Source of the DNA: Marinobacterium nitratireducens
GTDB lineage: Bacteria > Pseudomonadota > Gammaproteobacteria > Pseudomonadales > Balneatricaceae
Reading direction: 5' to 3'
Assembly (NCBI RefSeq): GCF_014645375.1
Contig: NZ_BMLT01000002.1
Coordinates: forward strand, 605,223-669,222
Length of the DNA: 64,000 nucleotides
In this document: positions 36,428 through 45,551 of the stretch, one piece after another
Layout of the letters: each line of letters begins with the position of its first letter
Position numbering within the stretch: the first letter of the stretch is position 1
Position numbers and translations under genes: made by a program
Notes under the pieces: generated by a model
Database searches by the model: none
Seen by the model: only the letters and a program-made list of their open reading frames with translations
What the model was told of the DNA's origin: nothing

Positions 36428-37084
36428 ATGATGAAAAAAGCGCTTACTCTTGCAATGGCCATGACTGTACTGGCCGGCTGTACCACCCTGGACCCCTACA
36501 GTCGTGAGGAAAAGACCGCCCAGGCGACCAAGGGGGCGGGTATCGGGGCTGTGACCGGTGCGCTGCTGGGGGCGGCGGTGGACCACCATGATCGTGGCCG
36601 TGGCGCCCTGGTCGGCGCGCTGGTGGGTGGTGCCGTGGGCGGTGGCGTCGGTCACTACATGGACCAGCAGGAAATGGCGCTGCGTCAGCGTCTGGACGGT
36701 ACCGGTGTCGGCATCGAGCGCGTCGGCGACGATATCCGTCTGGTGATGCCGGGCAATATTACCTTCGAGACCGGCAGCGCACAGCTGGATTCCGGCTTCT
36801 ATCCGGTGCTGGACGACGTTGCCCTGGTGCTCAACGAGTTCAACAAGACCGCCGTCGGCGTCAACGGCTTCACCGACAGCACCGGTTCCTTCGAGCTGAA
36901 CCAGGGATTGTCGGAGCAGCGCGCGGCGAGCGTTGCCCGTTACCTGGTGAGCCGCGGTGTCGCCCAGGGGCGTATCAGCACCCAGGGCTACGGCCCGCGC
37001 TATCCGGTTGCAAGCAACGATACCGAGGCCGGGCGCTCGCAGAACCGCCGCGTCGAGGTCTTCATTCGCGGCAGTGCCGGCTGA
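36428..37084 (+). CDS. OmpA-family lipoprotein (YiaD-like)
   Basis: 218 aa. The signal peptide MMKKALTLAMAMTVLAGC ends in a lipobox. Glycine-zipper segments follow (GAGIGAVTGALLGAAVDHHD and GALVGALVGGAVGGGVGHYM, about residues 36-78). The C-terminal OmpA domain (~100-215) contains the peptidoglycan-binding pattern NQGLSEQRAASVARYLVSRG and QNRRVEVFI. It should tie the outer membrane to peptidoglycan. Monocistronic: own promoter and a perfect terminator. Confidence 0.92.
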   Translation: MMKKALTLAMAMTVLAGCTTLDPYSREEKTAQATKGAGIGAVTGALLGAAVDHHDRGRGALVGALVGGAVGGGVGHYMDQQEMALRQRLDGTGVGIERVGDDIRLVMPGNITFETGSAQLDSGFYPVLDDVALVLNEFNKTAVGVNGFTDSTGSFELNQGLSEQRAASVARYLVSRGVAQGRISTQGYGPRYPVASNDTEAGRSQNRRVEVFIRGSAG

Positions 37085-37104
37085 TTCATCGGCCTGAATA
37101 TACA

Positions 37105-37132
37105 AGAAGCCCGGCAATTGCCGGGCTTCTTT
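37105..37132. terminator. Intrinsic terminator after the OmpA lipoprotein gene
   Basis: A perfect 26-bp palindrome, AGAAGCCCGGCAA / TTGCCGGGCTTCT, is followed by TTT. The symmetric A/T flanks could serve both directions, although the minus-strand gene at 37207 begins transcription to the right of it and reads toward it. Confidence 0.85.
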
Positions 37133-37206
37133 GATTGGGCAGGGGCTATCGGCCCCTGGATTCACGCTAATCTGCGATGAACCTTTAGCTTTACACTCCC
37201 GCGTGA

Positions 37207-37407
37207 TCAGGCGGCGGACTGCTGTTCTTCGTCGTCTTCGAAGCGGGCCAGCAGGCCTTCCAGGCGTCGCAGGGACTCGGCCTTATCCTCTTCCAGCTCT
37301 GCCTTGGCGTCACGCAGTTCGGCGACTTCCATGCGCAGCAGCTCGACTTCTTCCAGCATTTCTTCGATCTTGCGCTCCAGCAGCGCGAACATTTCACTTT
37401 GTTGCAT
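37207..37407 (-). CDS. Small ZapB-like coiled-coil protein
   Basis: 66 aa, almost entirely one coiled coil rich in Glu, Leu and Arg (LLERKIEEMLEEVELLRMEV). The start and the last heptads resemble E. coli ZapB (81 aa), the Z-ring-associated protein, including LERLxxLLxRxE near the end, but it is shorter and lacks ZapB's middle. ATG 37407 is preferred; a longer frame to 37491 adds a non-helical stretch. A cell-division role is inference. SlyX- or TIGR02449-like proteins are alternatives. Confidence 0.6.
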   Translation of the reverse strand: MQQSEMFALLERKIEEMLEEVELLRMEVAELRDAKAELEEDKAESLRRLEGLLARFEDDEEQQSAA

Positions 37408-37542
37408 TGTGTCTGAGACCTTGAATCCTTGGTGGTACGGACGCCGGGGTGGCGAAAGTGATCCAGTATAGGGAAAAAATCCGGCGCTCACTATTGTCGG
37501 CGTTACGCGACCCGATAAATTCGTGAGGCGTAACGCTTAACG

Positions 37543-38736
37543 TTAATGCGCCACCACCAGGTCGCCCTGCTGGATATTGATCTGTCCGCCGTGGCTGGCG
37601 AAGGTACCGCTGGAAATGCCGGCCTGAACGTCGTCGACGACCAGGGTCTGGCGGGTATTGTCCAGATTGGGGCCGAAGTCCCGCTGCAGCCGGTACAGGC
37701 TGAGCCTGTCGCCGCGGTTGATGCCGTCGCTGCGCCCGGCGCGGAACCATACGCGATCGTTTTCCACCCTCACGATCTCGGCCCGAAATGGCTGACAGGC
37801 CAGCTCGGCGCCGACTTCGTCGCTGATCCGTTCGAGCAGCGCGCGGGTCTTGCGGCCGTAATCCTGCTCCCAGAAGGCGGCGCTGCCAAATCCCGTGGCG
37901 CGGTTCTGCGGTAGATTCCACAGGCCTTCGGTGCCGTACTGGCGGCGCAGCAGCAGGGCGCCGGTCAGGGCATCGTGAACATAGAGGTCGAGCTCGAGCC
38001 TGCGCAGATAGCGTTCGTCCTGCCGGCGGGCACGGTTGTACCAGTGCTGCAGCTGATTCTGCTCTAGATGCACACCTGGGTCTTGCATGGACAGGTCGCG
38101 TATCACGCCGGAAATCAGGTACTGCACATCGAGCTGGCGGGCGTTGGGGGTGAAATTGCTCAGGCGGGTGTCGTGCAGCTGGCGGCTGGGGGCCGTCCCG
38201 GGATCCTGGATCAGGCTGGAGTGGCTGGCGTCCAGACTGTGCAGCCCGGGGTTCTGGCTCAGTGCCTGGGCCAGCAGGGACGGCAGGGCGCTGTCGATAC
38301 CGTTGAGCCGGCCCAGGTTCGCCTGCTGCGGATGCAGCAGCGGAAAGGCGGTGACGGCGAGGTGGTTGCGATAGCTGTGTCCTGCGCCGTTGCGACAGCC
38401 CTGCTCGGTTTCGATTTCGGCGCGTATACGCACGATAAGCCAGTTGCCCTGACGCTGTTCGCCGATCACCTGGACGTTGCTGACGGTGCCGAGCGCGCCG
38501 AGCTGCAGGTTGTCGACCTCGAGGATGCCGTCGGTGACCCGCTGAGTCACGCTGATATAGGCGGCCGCCTGCAGCGACGCCTGCTCGGTGGCATCCTGCA
38601 CCGCCAGACGGCGGGCCGACATCAGGTCGTCGCCGATAATGGCGGCGCGCCCCTCAGCCTCGATGCTGTGTGCACCTGCGACCTGACTCAGGAGCAGCAG
38701 CGAGAGTGCCAAAGCGCGCATCAAGTGGCTAAACAT
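37543..38736 (-). CDS. flgT: Flagellar assembly protein FlgT (H-ring)
   Basis: 397 aa periplasmic protein with signal peptide (MFSHLMRALALSLLLLSQVAG). The N-terminal domain contains EAEGRAAIIGDDLMSARRLA, typical of FlgT. The middle and C-terminal parts contain QYLISGVIRDLSM and a C-terminal beta domain with RAGRSDGINRGDRLSLYR. In Vibrio FlgT forms the H-ring round the basal body and supports T-ring/stator assembly. It is divergent from flgOP, as in Vibrio. Confidence 0.87.
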   Translation of the reverse strand: MFSHLMRALALSLLLLSQVAGAHSIEAEGRAAIIGDDLMSARRLAVQDATEQASLQAAAYISVTQRVTDGILEVDNLQLGALGTVSNVQVIGEQRQGNWLIVRIRAEIETEQGCRNGAGHSYRNHLAVTAFPLLHPQQANLGRLNGIDSALPSLLAQALSQNPGLHSLDASHSSLIQDPGTAPSRQLHDTRLSNFTPNARQLDVQYLISGVIRDLSMQDPGVHLEQNQLQHWYNRARRQDERYLRRLELDLYVHDALTGALLLRRQYGTEGLWNLPQNRATGFGSAAFWEQDYGRKTRALLERISDEVGAELACQPFRAEIVRVENDRVWFRAGRSDGINRGDRLSLYRLQRDFGPNLDNTRQTLVVDDVQAGISSGTFASHGGQINIQQGDLVVAH

Positions 38737-38875
38737 CCGGGCATCCTGACCGATATTAAAAGAGACAAGCGACGCTGGACCTTTCCGCAGAGCAGGGCCG
38801 TCATGGGGCTTTGCCGCCTGCCGTTCGCGTCTTCAGGTTCCCGGTAAAGTATGCAATTTGTGCGGTCCTTGCAAA

Positions 38876-38891
38876 TGGCTTGTACCCTGCG
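38876..38891 (+). promoter_or_regulatory. Candidate sigma54 promoter for flgOP
   Basis: TGGCTTG-N4-CTGC carries GG (38877-38878) and GC (38889-38890) with the exact 10-nt spacing of -24/-12 promoters. It is 40 bases before flgO. The match to TGGCACG-N4-TTGC is partial. Sigma54 control of flgOP is known in Vibrio, which makes the site plausible. Confidence 0.4.
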
Positions 38892-38931
38892 GGGGCTTGG
38901 CGTAGGCTGGCCGCAAAAGGGATGGATACAG

Positions 38932-39624
38932 ATGAAGAGAGTGTTGGCGGCGGGTTTCGGGTTGTTGCTGGCAGGATGCGCGTCGCAGCAGCCGGTGCCG
39001 GTGCAGGTCGAATCCCTCGGGGACGGGGTAGTGCAGCAGCTGCGCGGAGGCGGCGCTTGGGGCGCAGACCCGGCCGCGCCTGCTTCGTCGGGGCTGGCGC
39101 TGGTGGCTGCCCGTTCGTCCACCGATCCGATGAGCGAGGCGGTGGCGCAGATGGCGCAGCAACTGTCGGCGGGGCTGCGGGAAAATCGCATCCGTCGTCT
39201 GCCGATGGCGGTGCTGCCGTTCGCCGATCTCGACCGCGCCGCAGTGCCGGCCACCAACCCGGTCGGCGAGCGGATCGCCGAGAATTTCATCTACCAGTTG
39301 CAGCAGGCGCAGTACAACCTGGTCGACTTTCGTGCCGTCAGTCTGAACACCACCGAAAAGCCGCCACTGTCGCGCCAGTCGCTGTCGCTGCTCAACAGCC
39401 ACTACCGCATCTATTTCGTCCTCACCGGCACCTATGCCCGGTATCCCGATGGTGTCGTGCTCAATGCCCGGGTGCTCGACACCACCACCCGCCAGGTACT
39501 GGCCAGCGCCCAGACCCACGTTCCGGGCGGGCGACTGGAGGGCGCGTTGCCGGGCTATGACCCGCTGACGTCGCGCGAACGTGGCATGATTATCGAGAAC
39601 CGCAATGGCGAGGTGGCGCCGTGA
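38932..39624 (+). CDS. flgO: Flagellar outer-membrane lipoprotein FlgO
   Basis: 230 aa with the signal peptide MKRVLAAGFGLLLAGC (lipobox). The FlgO domain spans about residues 65-215, with MAVLPFADLDRAAVPATNPV, GERIAENFIYQLQQ and NARVLDTTTRQVLASAQT. In Vibrio FlgO and FlgP are outer-membrane lipoproteins needed for stable flagella. ATG 38932 starts the lipoprotein signal; an upstream ATG at 38851 is less likely. Overlaps flgP by four bases. Confidence 0.88.
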   Translation: MKRVLAAGFGLLLAGCASQQPVPVQVESLGDGVVQQLRGGGAWGADPAAPASSGLALVAARSSTDPMSEAVAQMAQQLSAGLRENRIRRLPMAVLPFADLDRAAVPATNPVGERIAENFIYQLQQAQYNLVDFRAVSLNTTEKPPLSRQSLSLLNSHYRIYFVLTGTYARYPDGVVLNARVLDTTTRQVLASAQTHVPGGRLEGALPGYDPLTSRERGMIIENRNGEVAP

Positions 39625-40097
39625 TCATGGGAAAACTGCTGCCGGCGCTGCTGCTGGCGTTGCTGCTGGCCGGGTGCGCCGGTATCAGTGACAACAATGC
39701 TGCCGCGCCCGTACCTAAGGTGCCCGATCTGGTAACGGTCACCGGTTACGCGCCGATCAGTCTGCAGCCGGGGAAAACCGAGCAACATCGCATGCTGATG
39801 GCCATGCGGGCCTCCAAGCTGCGGGCCTACCAGGAGCTGGCGGCGATGGTCCATGGTCAGTATCTGTACGGCAGCACCCAGGTCAGCGATATGGTGATGC
39901 AGAACGACCGTTTCCGCGCCGCCGTGGCCGGTATCGTGCGCGGTGCCCGGGTGGTCAAGACGTTTCCGGTGCAGGACGACACCTACGCCACCACGCTGGA
40001 GCTGGACCTCAATCAGGTCCAGCGCGCCTGGATCCTGTCCGATGACAGTGATTACGACGGTTGCGGACGCAGGCGCAGTCCCTGCCAGACGCCCTGA
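39621..40097 (+). CDS. flgP: Flagellar lipoprotein FlgP (LPP20 family)
   Basis: 158 aa. The signal peptide (MGKLLPALLLALLLAGC) has a lipobox. The mature part carries the LPP20/FlgP pattern MRASKLRAYQELAAMVHGQY and RGARVVKTFPV. Translation starts at GTG 39621 (GTGA overlap with flgO) or at ATG 39627. FlgP forms the basal disk or outer-membrane ring in Vibrio and Campylobacter. The C-terminus is unusually Cys/Arg-rich (DGCGRRRSPCQTP). Confidence 0.86.
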   Translation: MIMGKLLPALLLALLLAGCAGISDNNAAAPVPKVPDLVTVTGYAPISLQPGKTEQHRMLMAMRASKLRAYQELAAMVHGQYLYGSTQVSDMVMQNDRFRAAVAGIVRGARVVKTFPVQDDTYATTLELDLNQVQRAWILSDDSDYDGCGRRRSPCQTP

Positions 40098-40488
40098 GCG
40101 GGCCTGCCTCGCGTAGGTGGGGCCCGTTCCGTAGGCTGTCCGTAGGTTGGGTCTAGTCCGTAGGTTGGGTCTAGCGGCGAAGCGACCACAATGGACAGTG
40201 GGAATGCCAGCATTGCAGGAGCAAATGCTGGCCGCGTGACCGCCAGGGACGGCGGGAATACTTGAATTGCAGGAGCAAATTCAAGTAAACCCAACAGGGG
40301 AGGTTCTGACCACTACATTCGGTGCGGGACAGTGCCAAGGGACACCAATCGATCTGCAATGCGATCGATATGATGGGGCCGCGATGCCCGAGCCGCGCGG
40401 TGTTGCAGGGGCTGGTGTGGATGCATCGCTTGACCCATCCTACCCGTCACCCGTCACCCGTCACCCGTCACCCGTCACCCGTCACCCG
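40098..40488. other. Gene-free repeat block between flgP and the DUF1244 gene
   Basis: These 391 bp hold tandem left-over ends of the dispersed element (GTAGGTGGGG, GTAGGCTG, GTAGGTTGGGTCTAG at about 40115-40159), a full element in inverted orientation (40160-40443) and a CGTCACC array (40444-40495) that runs into the stop codon of the DUF1244 gene. Confidence 0.85.
40160..40443 (-). repeat. Full-length dispersed element, inverted copy (284 bp)
   Basis: Inverted relative of 32475-32760: left end GTAGGTTGGGTCTAGCGGCG, right end CCCATCCTAC. It has lost about 20 bp between two GTGGG repeats near the left end and gained a segment before the shared core. Both loop-TGCTCCTGC hairpins are kept (here read as GCAGGAGCA), the longer one with mismatches at its base. 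Confidence 0.85.
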
Positions 40489-40495
40489 TCACCCT
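40444..40495 (-). repeat. Heptamer array (CGTCACC)n overlapping a stop codon
   Basis: Seven perfect head-to-tail CGTCACC units follow the right end of the element. The TGA stop of the DUF1244 gene (complement of 40489-40491) is part of the last unit. Confidence 0.88.
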
Positions 40496-40785
40496 TTCCT
40501 GTTCTTCGCCTCGAACGCGGCCAGTTGCTCCGGTGTCGCTTCCTGCTGATACTTCTCTTTCCAGTCGGCGTAGGGCTCGCCGTAGACAAGCTCGCGGGCC
40601 TGTTCGTAGTCGACGCTTTCGCCGCGTTCGGCCGCGGCGGCAACGTACCATTTCGACAGGCAGTTGCGGCAGAAGCCCGCAAGGTTCATCAGCTCGATGT
40701 TCTGCACATCCTTGCGGCTGTCCAGGTGTTCCAGCAGGCGGCGAAAGACCGCCGCTTCGATTTCGGTTTGGGTTTTATTGTCCAT
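40489..40785 (-). CDS. DUF1244 family protein
   Basis: 98 aa soluble protein with the family hallmark MNLAGFCRNCLSKWYVAAA (paired cysteines) and VYGEPYADWKEKYQ. DUF1244 is widespread in Proteobacteria without an assigned function; the CxxC pair suggests metal or redox chemistry. Start ATG at 40785. The last codons and stop are formed by the adjoining heptamer array. Confidence 0.85.
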   Translation of the reverse strand: MDNKTQTEIEAAVFRRLLEHLDSRKDVQNIELMNLAGFCRNCLSKWYVAAAAERGESVDYEQARELVYGEPYADWKEKYQQEATPEQLAAFEAKNRKG

Positions 40786-40970
40786 GGCATGTCCTTTAAG
40801 TGGTGATCAGGGTGGTAATGGTTGCTGTCAACCGTTAGCGGGTCCGCTGTCGACCGAAACCAAGGCGTCTTCGGCGCCTGTGACGGGTTAGGCGGCGCCC
40901 GGACCAAGGTGCCAAACGGCGGATTATATCGCCATTGCGCCGCTAACCCATCCTGCGCCCTGCGGTTGGC

Positions 40971-40994
40971 GTAGGAGCGGCGCCCCGCCGCGAA
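40971..40994 (+). repeat. REP-type palindrome
   Basis: GTAGGAGCGGCGCCCCGCCG followed by CGAA; the same REP form as at 13465, 13505 and 33721. It lies in the 244-bp gap between glnD (3' end) and the DUF1244 gene (5' end), both on the minus strand. I see nothing else in that gap. Confidence 0.72.
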
Positions 40995-41029
40995 TGGCTT
41001 CGGTGCCTACGGACGCTATTCGCCTGCGG

Positions 41030-43726
41030 TCACGACTCCTGCTGTATATGCTCGTCGAGCTGCTTGCAGATGGTTTCCTGGAGCCGGCGGCAAAGCTCCG
41101 GATCGCTGATCGGCTGTTCGTTGGCGTCGGTAATGAAGAAGTAGTCCTCGACGCGTTCGCCGATGCTGGCGATCTTGGCCTTGCGCACCGAGATGCCGAA
41201 TTCGACGAAAATGCGGCCGATACGCGCCAGCAGGCCGGGGCGGTCGGGGCTGCTGACTTCGAGCACGGTCTGCTGCATCACCGGGTCGTTGCTGATGGTG
41301 ACCCGGGTCGGCGAGGCGAACAGCTTCAGGGTGCGCGGCACGCGGCGCTGAATGATGTTGGGGAAGTCGTCCGGATCGTCCAGCTCCTCGATCAGGGTCT
41401 CGCGTATATTGGCGAGGTAGTCCGGGTTTTCCGACAGCGGCTGGTTGTCTTCGGTCAGCACCGAGTAGGTGTTCAGCGAGCGGCCGTCCTCGGTGAGGAT
41501 GATGCGCGCGTCCTGGACGCTCAGGTGCAGCTGGTCGAGCGCCGCCACCGTGGCCGGAAACAGGTTGGGCAGGTCGTCACTGTAGATGAAGATTTCGGTG
41601 GCGCCTTCACTGATCCGGTACGAGGTCTTGCGTACCAGTACCAGCGGCAGCCTGTCCGCGCCGTGCTCGATGATCGCTTCGGTGTGCCAGGCCACGCTCT
41701 GGGCATCTTCGCGCAGGAAGTAATCGTTGCCGATATTGCCCCAGACCGCCAGTGCTGCCGCTTCGCGGATGCCCCGTCGGCGCAGTGCCGCCAGTGCATC
41801 TTTCTGCAGCTGCTCGATGCGGTCGTCGATGTTGACCGGATTCTCGAGCCCGCGGCGCAGCGCGCGGCGAGTCTCGGTGTAGAGCTGGCGCAGCAGGGTG
41901 GCGCGCCAGCTGTTCCACAAGGTGTGGTTGGTGGCGTTGATGTCGGCCACGGTGAGAACGTAGAGGTAGTCGAGGTGGACGCTGTCGCCGCAGTGCTTGG
42001 CGAAGCGGTGGATAACCTCGGGATCGGAAATATCGCGCCGCTGCGCGGTCATCGACATCAGCAGGTGGTTGCGCACCAGCCAGGCTACCAGGTGTGAGTC
42101 CCACTTGCCGAGGTGGTGACGGCGGCAGAACTCCAGCACGTCCTCGGCGCCGAGCTCGGAGTGGTCGCCGCCACGGCCCTTGGCGATATCGTGGTAAAGG
42201 CCGGCGATATACAGCAGCTCGATCTTGGGCAGCTGATTGACGATGCGGTAGACGATCGGGAACTGTTCGCGGTGCTCGATGTGCCGCAGCTGGCGCATCT
42301 TCTGGATCACCTTCAGGGTATGGGCGTCGACCGTATATATATGAAACAGGTCGTGCTGCATCTGGCCGACGATTTCCCCGAACTCGGGCAGATACCGGCC
42401 GAGAATGCCGTAGCGGTTCATGCGCTTGAGTTCGGTGGAGACGCCGTCGGGCGAGCGCAGCAGCTCCATGAACAGCGAGGTGTTGCGGATGTCGTTGCGG
42501 AAGGCTTCGTCGATCAGGTGGCGGTGATCGCGGATCAGCTTGATCGTTGCGGCGCGAACGCCCTTGATCTCCTGATGCTGCGCCAGCAGTACGAACAGCT
42601 CCATCAGCGCGAACGGGTGGTGCTCGAAAATCTGCGAGTGCCGGACCTCGATATAGCCGTTGTGGATCTGAAAGCGCTTGTTGAGCGGCTCGATCACCTG
42701 CTGGTCGTCGGCGCGCAGTATGGCCTCGTCGAAGTACTGCAGCAGCATGTCGTTGAATTCCGACATTGACTTGGCGACCCTGTAGTACTTGTTCATGAAC
42801 TGCTCGACGGCCAGTGCGCCGTGCTGGTCCTTGTAGCCGAAGAATTCCGCCAGGGTGCGCTGGTGATCGAACAGCAGCCGGTCCTCACGCCGTTTGCAAT
42901 GCATGTGCAGCGCGTAACGCACGGTCCAAAGATAGAGTTCGCCCTTGTTCAGGATGTCGAGCTCGGATTCGGTCAGGAAGCCATGGTCGACCAGGTCGCG
43001 GATATAGGTGGCGCCGAAATGGCGCTTGGCGACCCAGCCGATGGTCTGGAGGTCGCGCAGGCCCCCGGGCGAGGTCTTGAGGTTGGGCTCCAGGTTGTAC
43101 TCGGTGTTGTTGGTGCGCTCGTGGCGGTCGCGCTGCTCGTCGAGCTTGGCGATAAAGAACTCGCGGTCGGTCCAGGCGCCCTCCGAGGTCACCCTGTCGA
43201 AAACTCTTTCCTGCAGCACCGGGTTGCCGACCAGGGTGCGTGACTCCAGCAGGTTGGTGGCGATGGTGATATCGTTGCGCGCTTCCTCGTAGCACTCGTC
43301 CACTGTGCGTACGCTGGAGCCGATGTCCAGGGACATGTCCCACAGCAGCGTCAGGAAACCGCTGATGCTGTCGCCGGCGGATTCGGCCTCGATGCCGTCG
43401 AGCAGGATCAGGATGTCGATGTCGGAGTGGGGGTGCAGCTCGCCGCGACCGTAGCCGCCCACCGCCACCAGAGCGATGTGTTCGCGGGAAGGCCAGTCGA
43501 ACAGGTCCCAGGCGGCGGCGAGTATCTGGTCGATGAACCAGGCGCGGCCGTAGATCAGTTTGCGGATGTCTTCGCCGTCGCGAAAGCGCTGGTGCATGCG
43601 TTCCTGCGCCGCCCGAATGTGCTGCTTGAATACCGGGATCGGTGAACGGGCTTCGGACAGGGCCTGTCGAAGCGCGTCGACGTCCAGCAGTTCGGTGTCA
43701 TTCGGGGCGGTCAGGGCGGCGGTCAT
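41030..43726 (-). CDS. glnD: Bifunctional uridylyltransferase/uridylyl-removing enzyme GlnD
   Basis: 898 aa (E. coli 890). Glutamine-sensing enzyme that adds UMP to, or removes it from, PII proteins. The nucleotidyltransferase core is VGGYGRGELHPHSDIDILIL. The HD domain shows GLYHDIAKGRGGDHSELG. Two C-terminal ACT domains follow (for example SVQDARIILTEDGRSLNTYS and SSPDRPGLLARIGRIF). It starts nine bases after map on the same strand, the usual map-glnD operon. Confidence 0.97.
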   Translation of the reverse strand: MTAALTAPNDTELLDVDALRQALSEARSPIPVFKQHIRAAQERMHQRFRDGEDIRKLIYGRAWFIDQILAAAWDLFDWPSREHIALVAVGGYGRGELHPHSDIDILILLDGIEAESAGDSISGFLTLLWDMSLDIGSSVRTVDECYEEARNDITIATNLLESRTLVGNPVLQERVFDRVTSEGAWTDREFFIAKLDEQRDRHERTNNTEYNLEPNLKTSPGGLRDLQTIGWVAKRHFGATYIRDLVDHGFLTESELDILNKGELYLWTVRYALHMHCKRREDRLLFDHQRTLAEFFGYKDQHGALAVEQFMNKYYRVAKSMSEFNDMLLQYFDEAILRADDQQVIEPLNKRFQIHNGYIEVRHSQIFEHHPFALMELFVLLAQHQEIKGVRAATIKLIRDHRHLIDEAFRNDIRNTSLFMELLRSPDGVSTELKRMNRYGILGRYLPEFGEIVGQMQHDLFHIYTVDAHTLKVIQKMRQLRHIEHREQFPIVYRIVNQLPKIELLYIAGLYHDIAKGRGGDHSELGAEDVLEFCRRHHLGKWDSHLVAWLVRNHLLMSMTAQRRDISDPEVIHRFAKHCGDSVHLDYLYVLTVADINATNHTLWNSWRATLLRQLYTETRRALRRGLENPVNIDDRIEQLQKDALAALRRRGIREAAALAVWGNIGNDYFLREDAQSVAWHTEAIIEHGADRLPLVLVRKTSYRISEGATEIFIYSDDLPNLFPATVAALDQLHLSVQDARIILTEDGRSLNTYSVLTEDNQPLSENPDYLANIRETLIEELDDPDDFPNIIQRRVPRTLKLFASPTRVTISNDPVMQQTVLEVSSPDRPGLLARIGRIFVEFGISVRKAKIASIGERVEDYFFITDANEQPISDPELCRRLQETICKQLDEHIQQES

Positions 43727-43735
43727 AGGCGATCT

Positions 43736-44509
43736 CTACTGGAAGGTTTCTTCTGAACGGCGGGTCAGGATCTCGTAGCCGTCAGCGGTCACCAGCACGG
43801 TGTGCTCCCACTGCGCGGACAGGCGGCGGTCGACGGTTTCGACGGTCCAGCCGTCCTTCTTGGACAGTTTTACGTGACGCTTGCCGGCGTTGATCATCGG
43901 CTCGATGGTGAAGATCATGCCTTCGCGCAGCTCGACGCCGGTGCCCTCGCGGCCGTAGTGAAGCACCTGGGGGTCCTCGTGAAATTCGCGGCCGATGCCG
44001 TGGCCGCAGTATTCACGCACCACCGAGTAGTGCTGTGACTCGGCGTATTGCTGGATGACATGGCCGATATCGCCCAGGTGCGCGCCGGGACGAACCAGCT
44101 CGATGCCCTTGTACATGCACTCCTGGGTGATCTCGACCAGGCGCTGGGCGTGCGGTGCCGGTTTGCCGACAAAAAACATCTTACTGGTATCGCCGTGGAA
44201 GCCGTCCTTGATCACGGTGATGTCGATATTGATGATGTCGCCGTTCTTCAGCGGCTTGTCGTTGGGGATGCCGTGGCAGACCACCTGGTTGATCGAGGTG
44301 CAGATCGATTTCGGAAAGCCGTGGTAGTTCAGCGGCGCCGGAATCGCCTTCTGCTCGTTGACGATGTAGTCATGGCAGATCCGGTTCAGTTCGTTGGTGG
44401 TGACGCCGGCCTGGACGTGGGGCTCGATCATCTCCAGCACCTCGGCCGCGAGGCGACCGGCGATGCGCATTTTTTCGATCTCTTCCGGGGTCTTGATGTT
44501 AATGGTCAT
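43736..44509 (-). CDS. map: Methionine aminopeptidase, type I
   Basis: 257 aa. Removes N-terminal methionine from nascent proteins. Metal ligands are visible: two Asp in NIDITVIKDGFHGDTSKMF, His in GHGIGREFHEDP, and Glu in FTIEPMINAG and QWEHTVLV. Start ATG 44509. Divergent from rpsB and upstream of glnD. Confidence 0.97.
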   Translation of the reverse strand: MTINIKTPEEIEKMRIAGRLAAEVLEMIEPHVQAGVTTNELNRICHDYIVNEQKAIPAPLNYHGFPKSICTSINQVVCHGIPNDKPLKNGDIINIDITVIKDGFHGDTSKMFFVGKPAPHAQRLVEITQECMYKGIELVRPGAHLGDIGHVIQQYAESQHYSVVREYCGHGIGREFHEDPQVLHYGREGTGVELREGMIFTIEPMINAGKRHVKLSKKDGWTVETVDRRLSAQWEHTVLVTADGYEILTRRSEETFQ

Positions 44510-44607
44510 GGGATCTCGGTGTGGTCTTTCATTATCTGTGCAGCCGGACGCCGCCCGGCGATGAACCTGAATTGTATCGAATGTTGCTTCCTTAGCGAAG
44601 GTGGTGC

Positions 44608-44636
44608 TTCAAAATGGAGCCTCACTGTGGTATAAA
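44608..44636 (+). promoter_or_regulatory. Candidate rpsB promoter with GC-rich discriminator
   Basis: TTCAAA (44608-44613), 17-nt spacer, TATAAA (44631-44636), then TCCGCCTCCC. A GC-rich discriminator of this kind is typical of ribosomal-protein promoters under stringent control. The transcript would have a leader of about 130 nt. Confidence 0.6.
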
Positions 44637-44642
44637 TCCGCC

Positions 44643-44774
44643 TCCCAAAAAGGGAGCCTAAAACAGGCTATACAGACCACACACACGTGTCGACACAGCA
44701 TTCAGGGTGCCGCTTGCGGTTGGATGCTGGGATGCGTGGAGGTTTAACCCACTTAATATCAGGAAGTTAGATCC
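44643..44774 (+). promoter_or_regulatory. rpsB mRNA leader with S2 autoregulation element
   Basis: The segment 44705-44750 starts GGGT, contains a CCGCTTGCGG hairpin (44710-44719) and ends GGGATGCGTGGAGGTTTAAC followed by CC. It closely resembles the conserved E. coli rpsB leader (GGGATACGTGGAGGC...AACCC) bound by S2 for autogenous control. GGGT and ACCC can pair to close the fold. Covers rpsB and probably tsf. Confidence 0.72.
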
Positions 44775-45509
44775 ATGGCAAAAGTCACCATGCGTGACCT
44801 GCTCAAAGCAGGCGTTCATTTCGGTCACCAGTCCCGCTACTGGAACCCGAAAATGTCCAAGTACATCTTCGGTGCCCGTAACAAGATTCATATCATCAAC
44901 CTCGAGCACACTCTGCCGGCGCTGAACAACGCGCTGGACGTGGTCAAGGGCATGGCGTCCAACAAGAACAAGATTCTGTTCGTTGGCACCAAGCGCGCGG
45001 CCAGCAAGATCGTACAGGAAGAAGCCCTGCGTGCCGGCATGCCTTATGTCAACCACCGTTGGCTGGGCGGCATGCTGACCAACTACAAGACTATTCGTCA
45101 GTCCATCCGCCGTCTGCGCGAACTCGAAGCTCAGGCCCAGGACGGTACCTTCGAGAAGCTGACCAAGAAAGAAGCGCTGATGCGTCAGCGTGAAATGGAC
45201 AAGCTCGAGCGTTCCATCGGCGGTATCAAGGACATGGGCGGTCTGCCTGACGCTCTGTTCGTGATCGACGTCGACCACGAGCGCATCGCTGTCAACGAAG
45301 CCAACAAGCTGGGCATCCCGGTTATCGGCGTCGTTGATACCAACAGCAACCCGGACGGCATCGACGTCGTCATCCCGGGTAACGACGATGCGCTGCGCGC
45401 CATCCAGATCTACGCCAAGTCGGCTGCCGACGCCTGCGTCGAAGGTCAGGAAGCCGCTGCCGGCGACCGGAACGAATTCGTCGAAGTAGAAGAGCCGGCC
45501 GGCGAGTAA
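44775..45509 (+). CDS. rpsB: 30S ribosomal protein S2
   Basis: 244 aa (E. coli 241). Family signatures are [20 protein letters not shown] and [26 protein letters not shown] is in the C-terminal part. The ATG at 44775 is preceded by AGGAAG. First gene of the rpsB-tsf-pyrH-frr block; an attenuator-like terminator separates it from tsf. Expression is probably autoregulated through the leader. Confidence 0.98.
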   Translation: MAKVTMRDLLKAGVHFGHQSRYWNPKMSKYIFGARNKIHIINLEHTLPALNNALDVVKGMASNKNKILFVGTKRAASKIVQEEALRAGMPYVNHRWLGGMLTNYKTIRQSIRRLRELEAQAQDGTFEKLTKKEALMRQREMDKLERSIGGIKDMGGLPDALFVIDVDHERIAVNEANKLGIPVIGVVDTNSNPDGIDVVIPGNDDALRAIQIYAKSAADACVEGQEAAAGDRNEFVEVEEPAGE

Positions 45510-45551
45510 TTCGCCTGTCAAGCGAGCCGGGTAGTCTCTTCATACTTGTGC

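Noticed and set aside
40444..40495. CRISPR array
   Set aside because: The units are 7 bp, directly adjacent and without spacers, and no cas gene is present.
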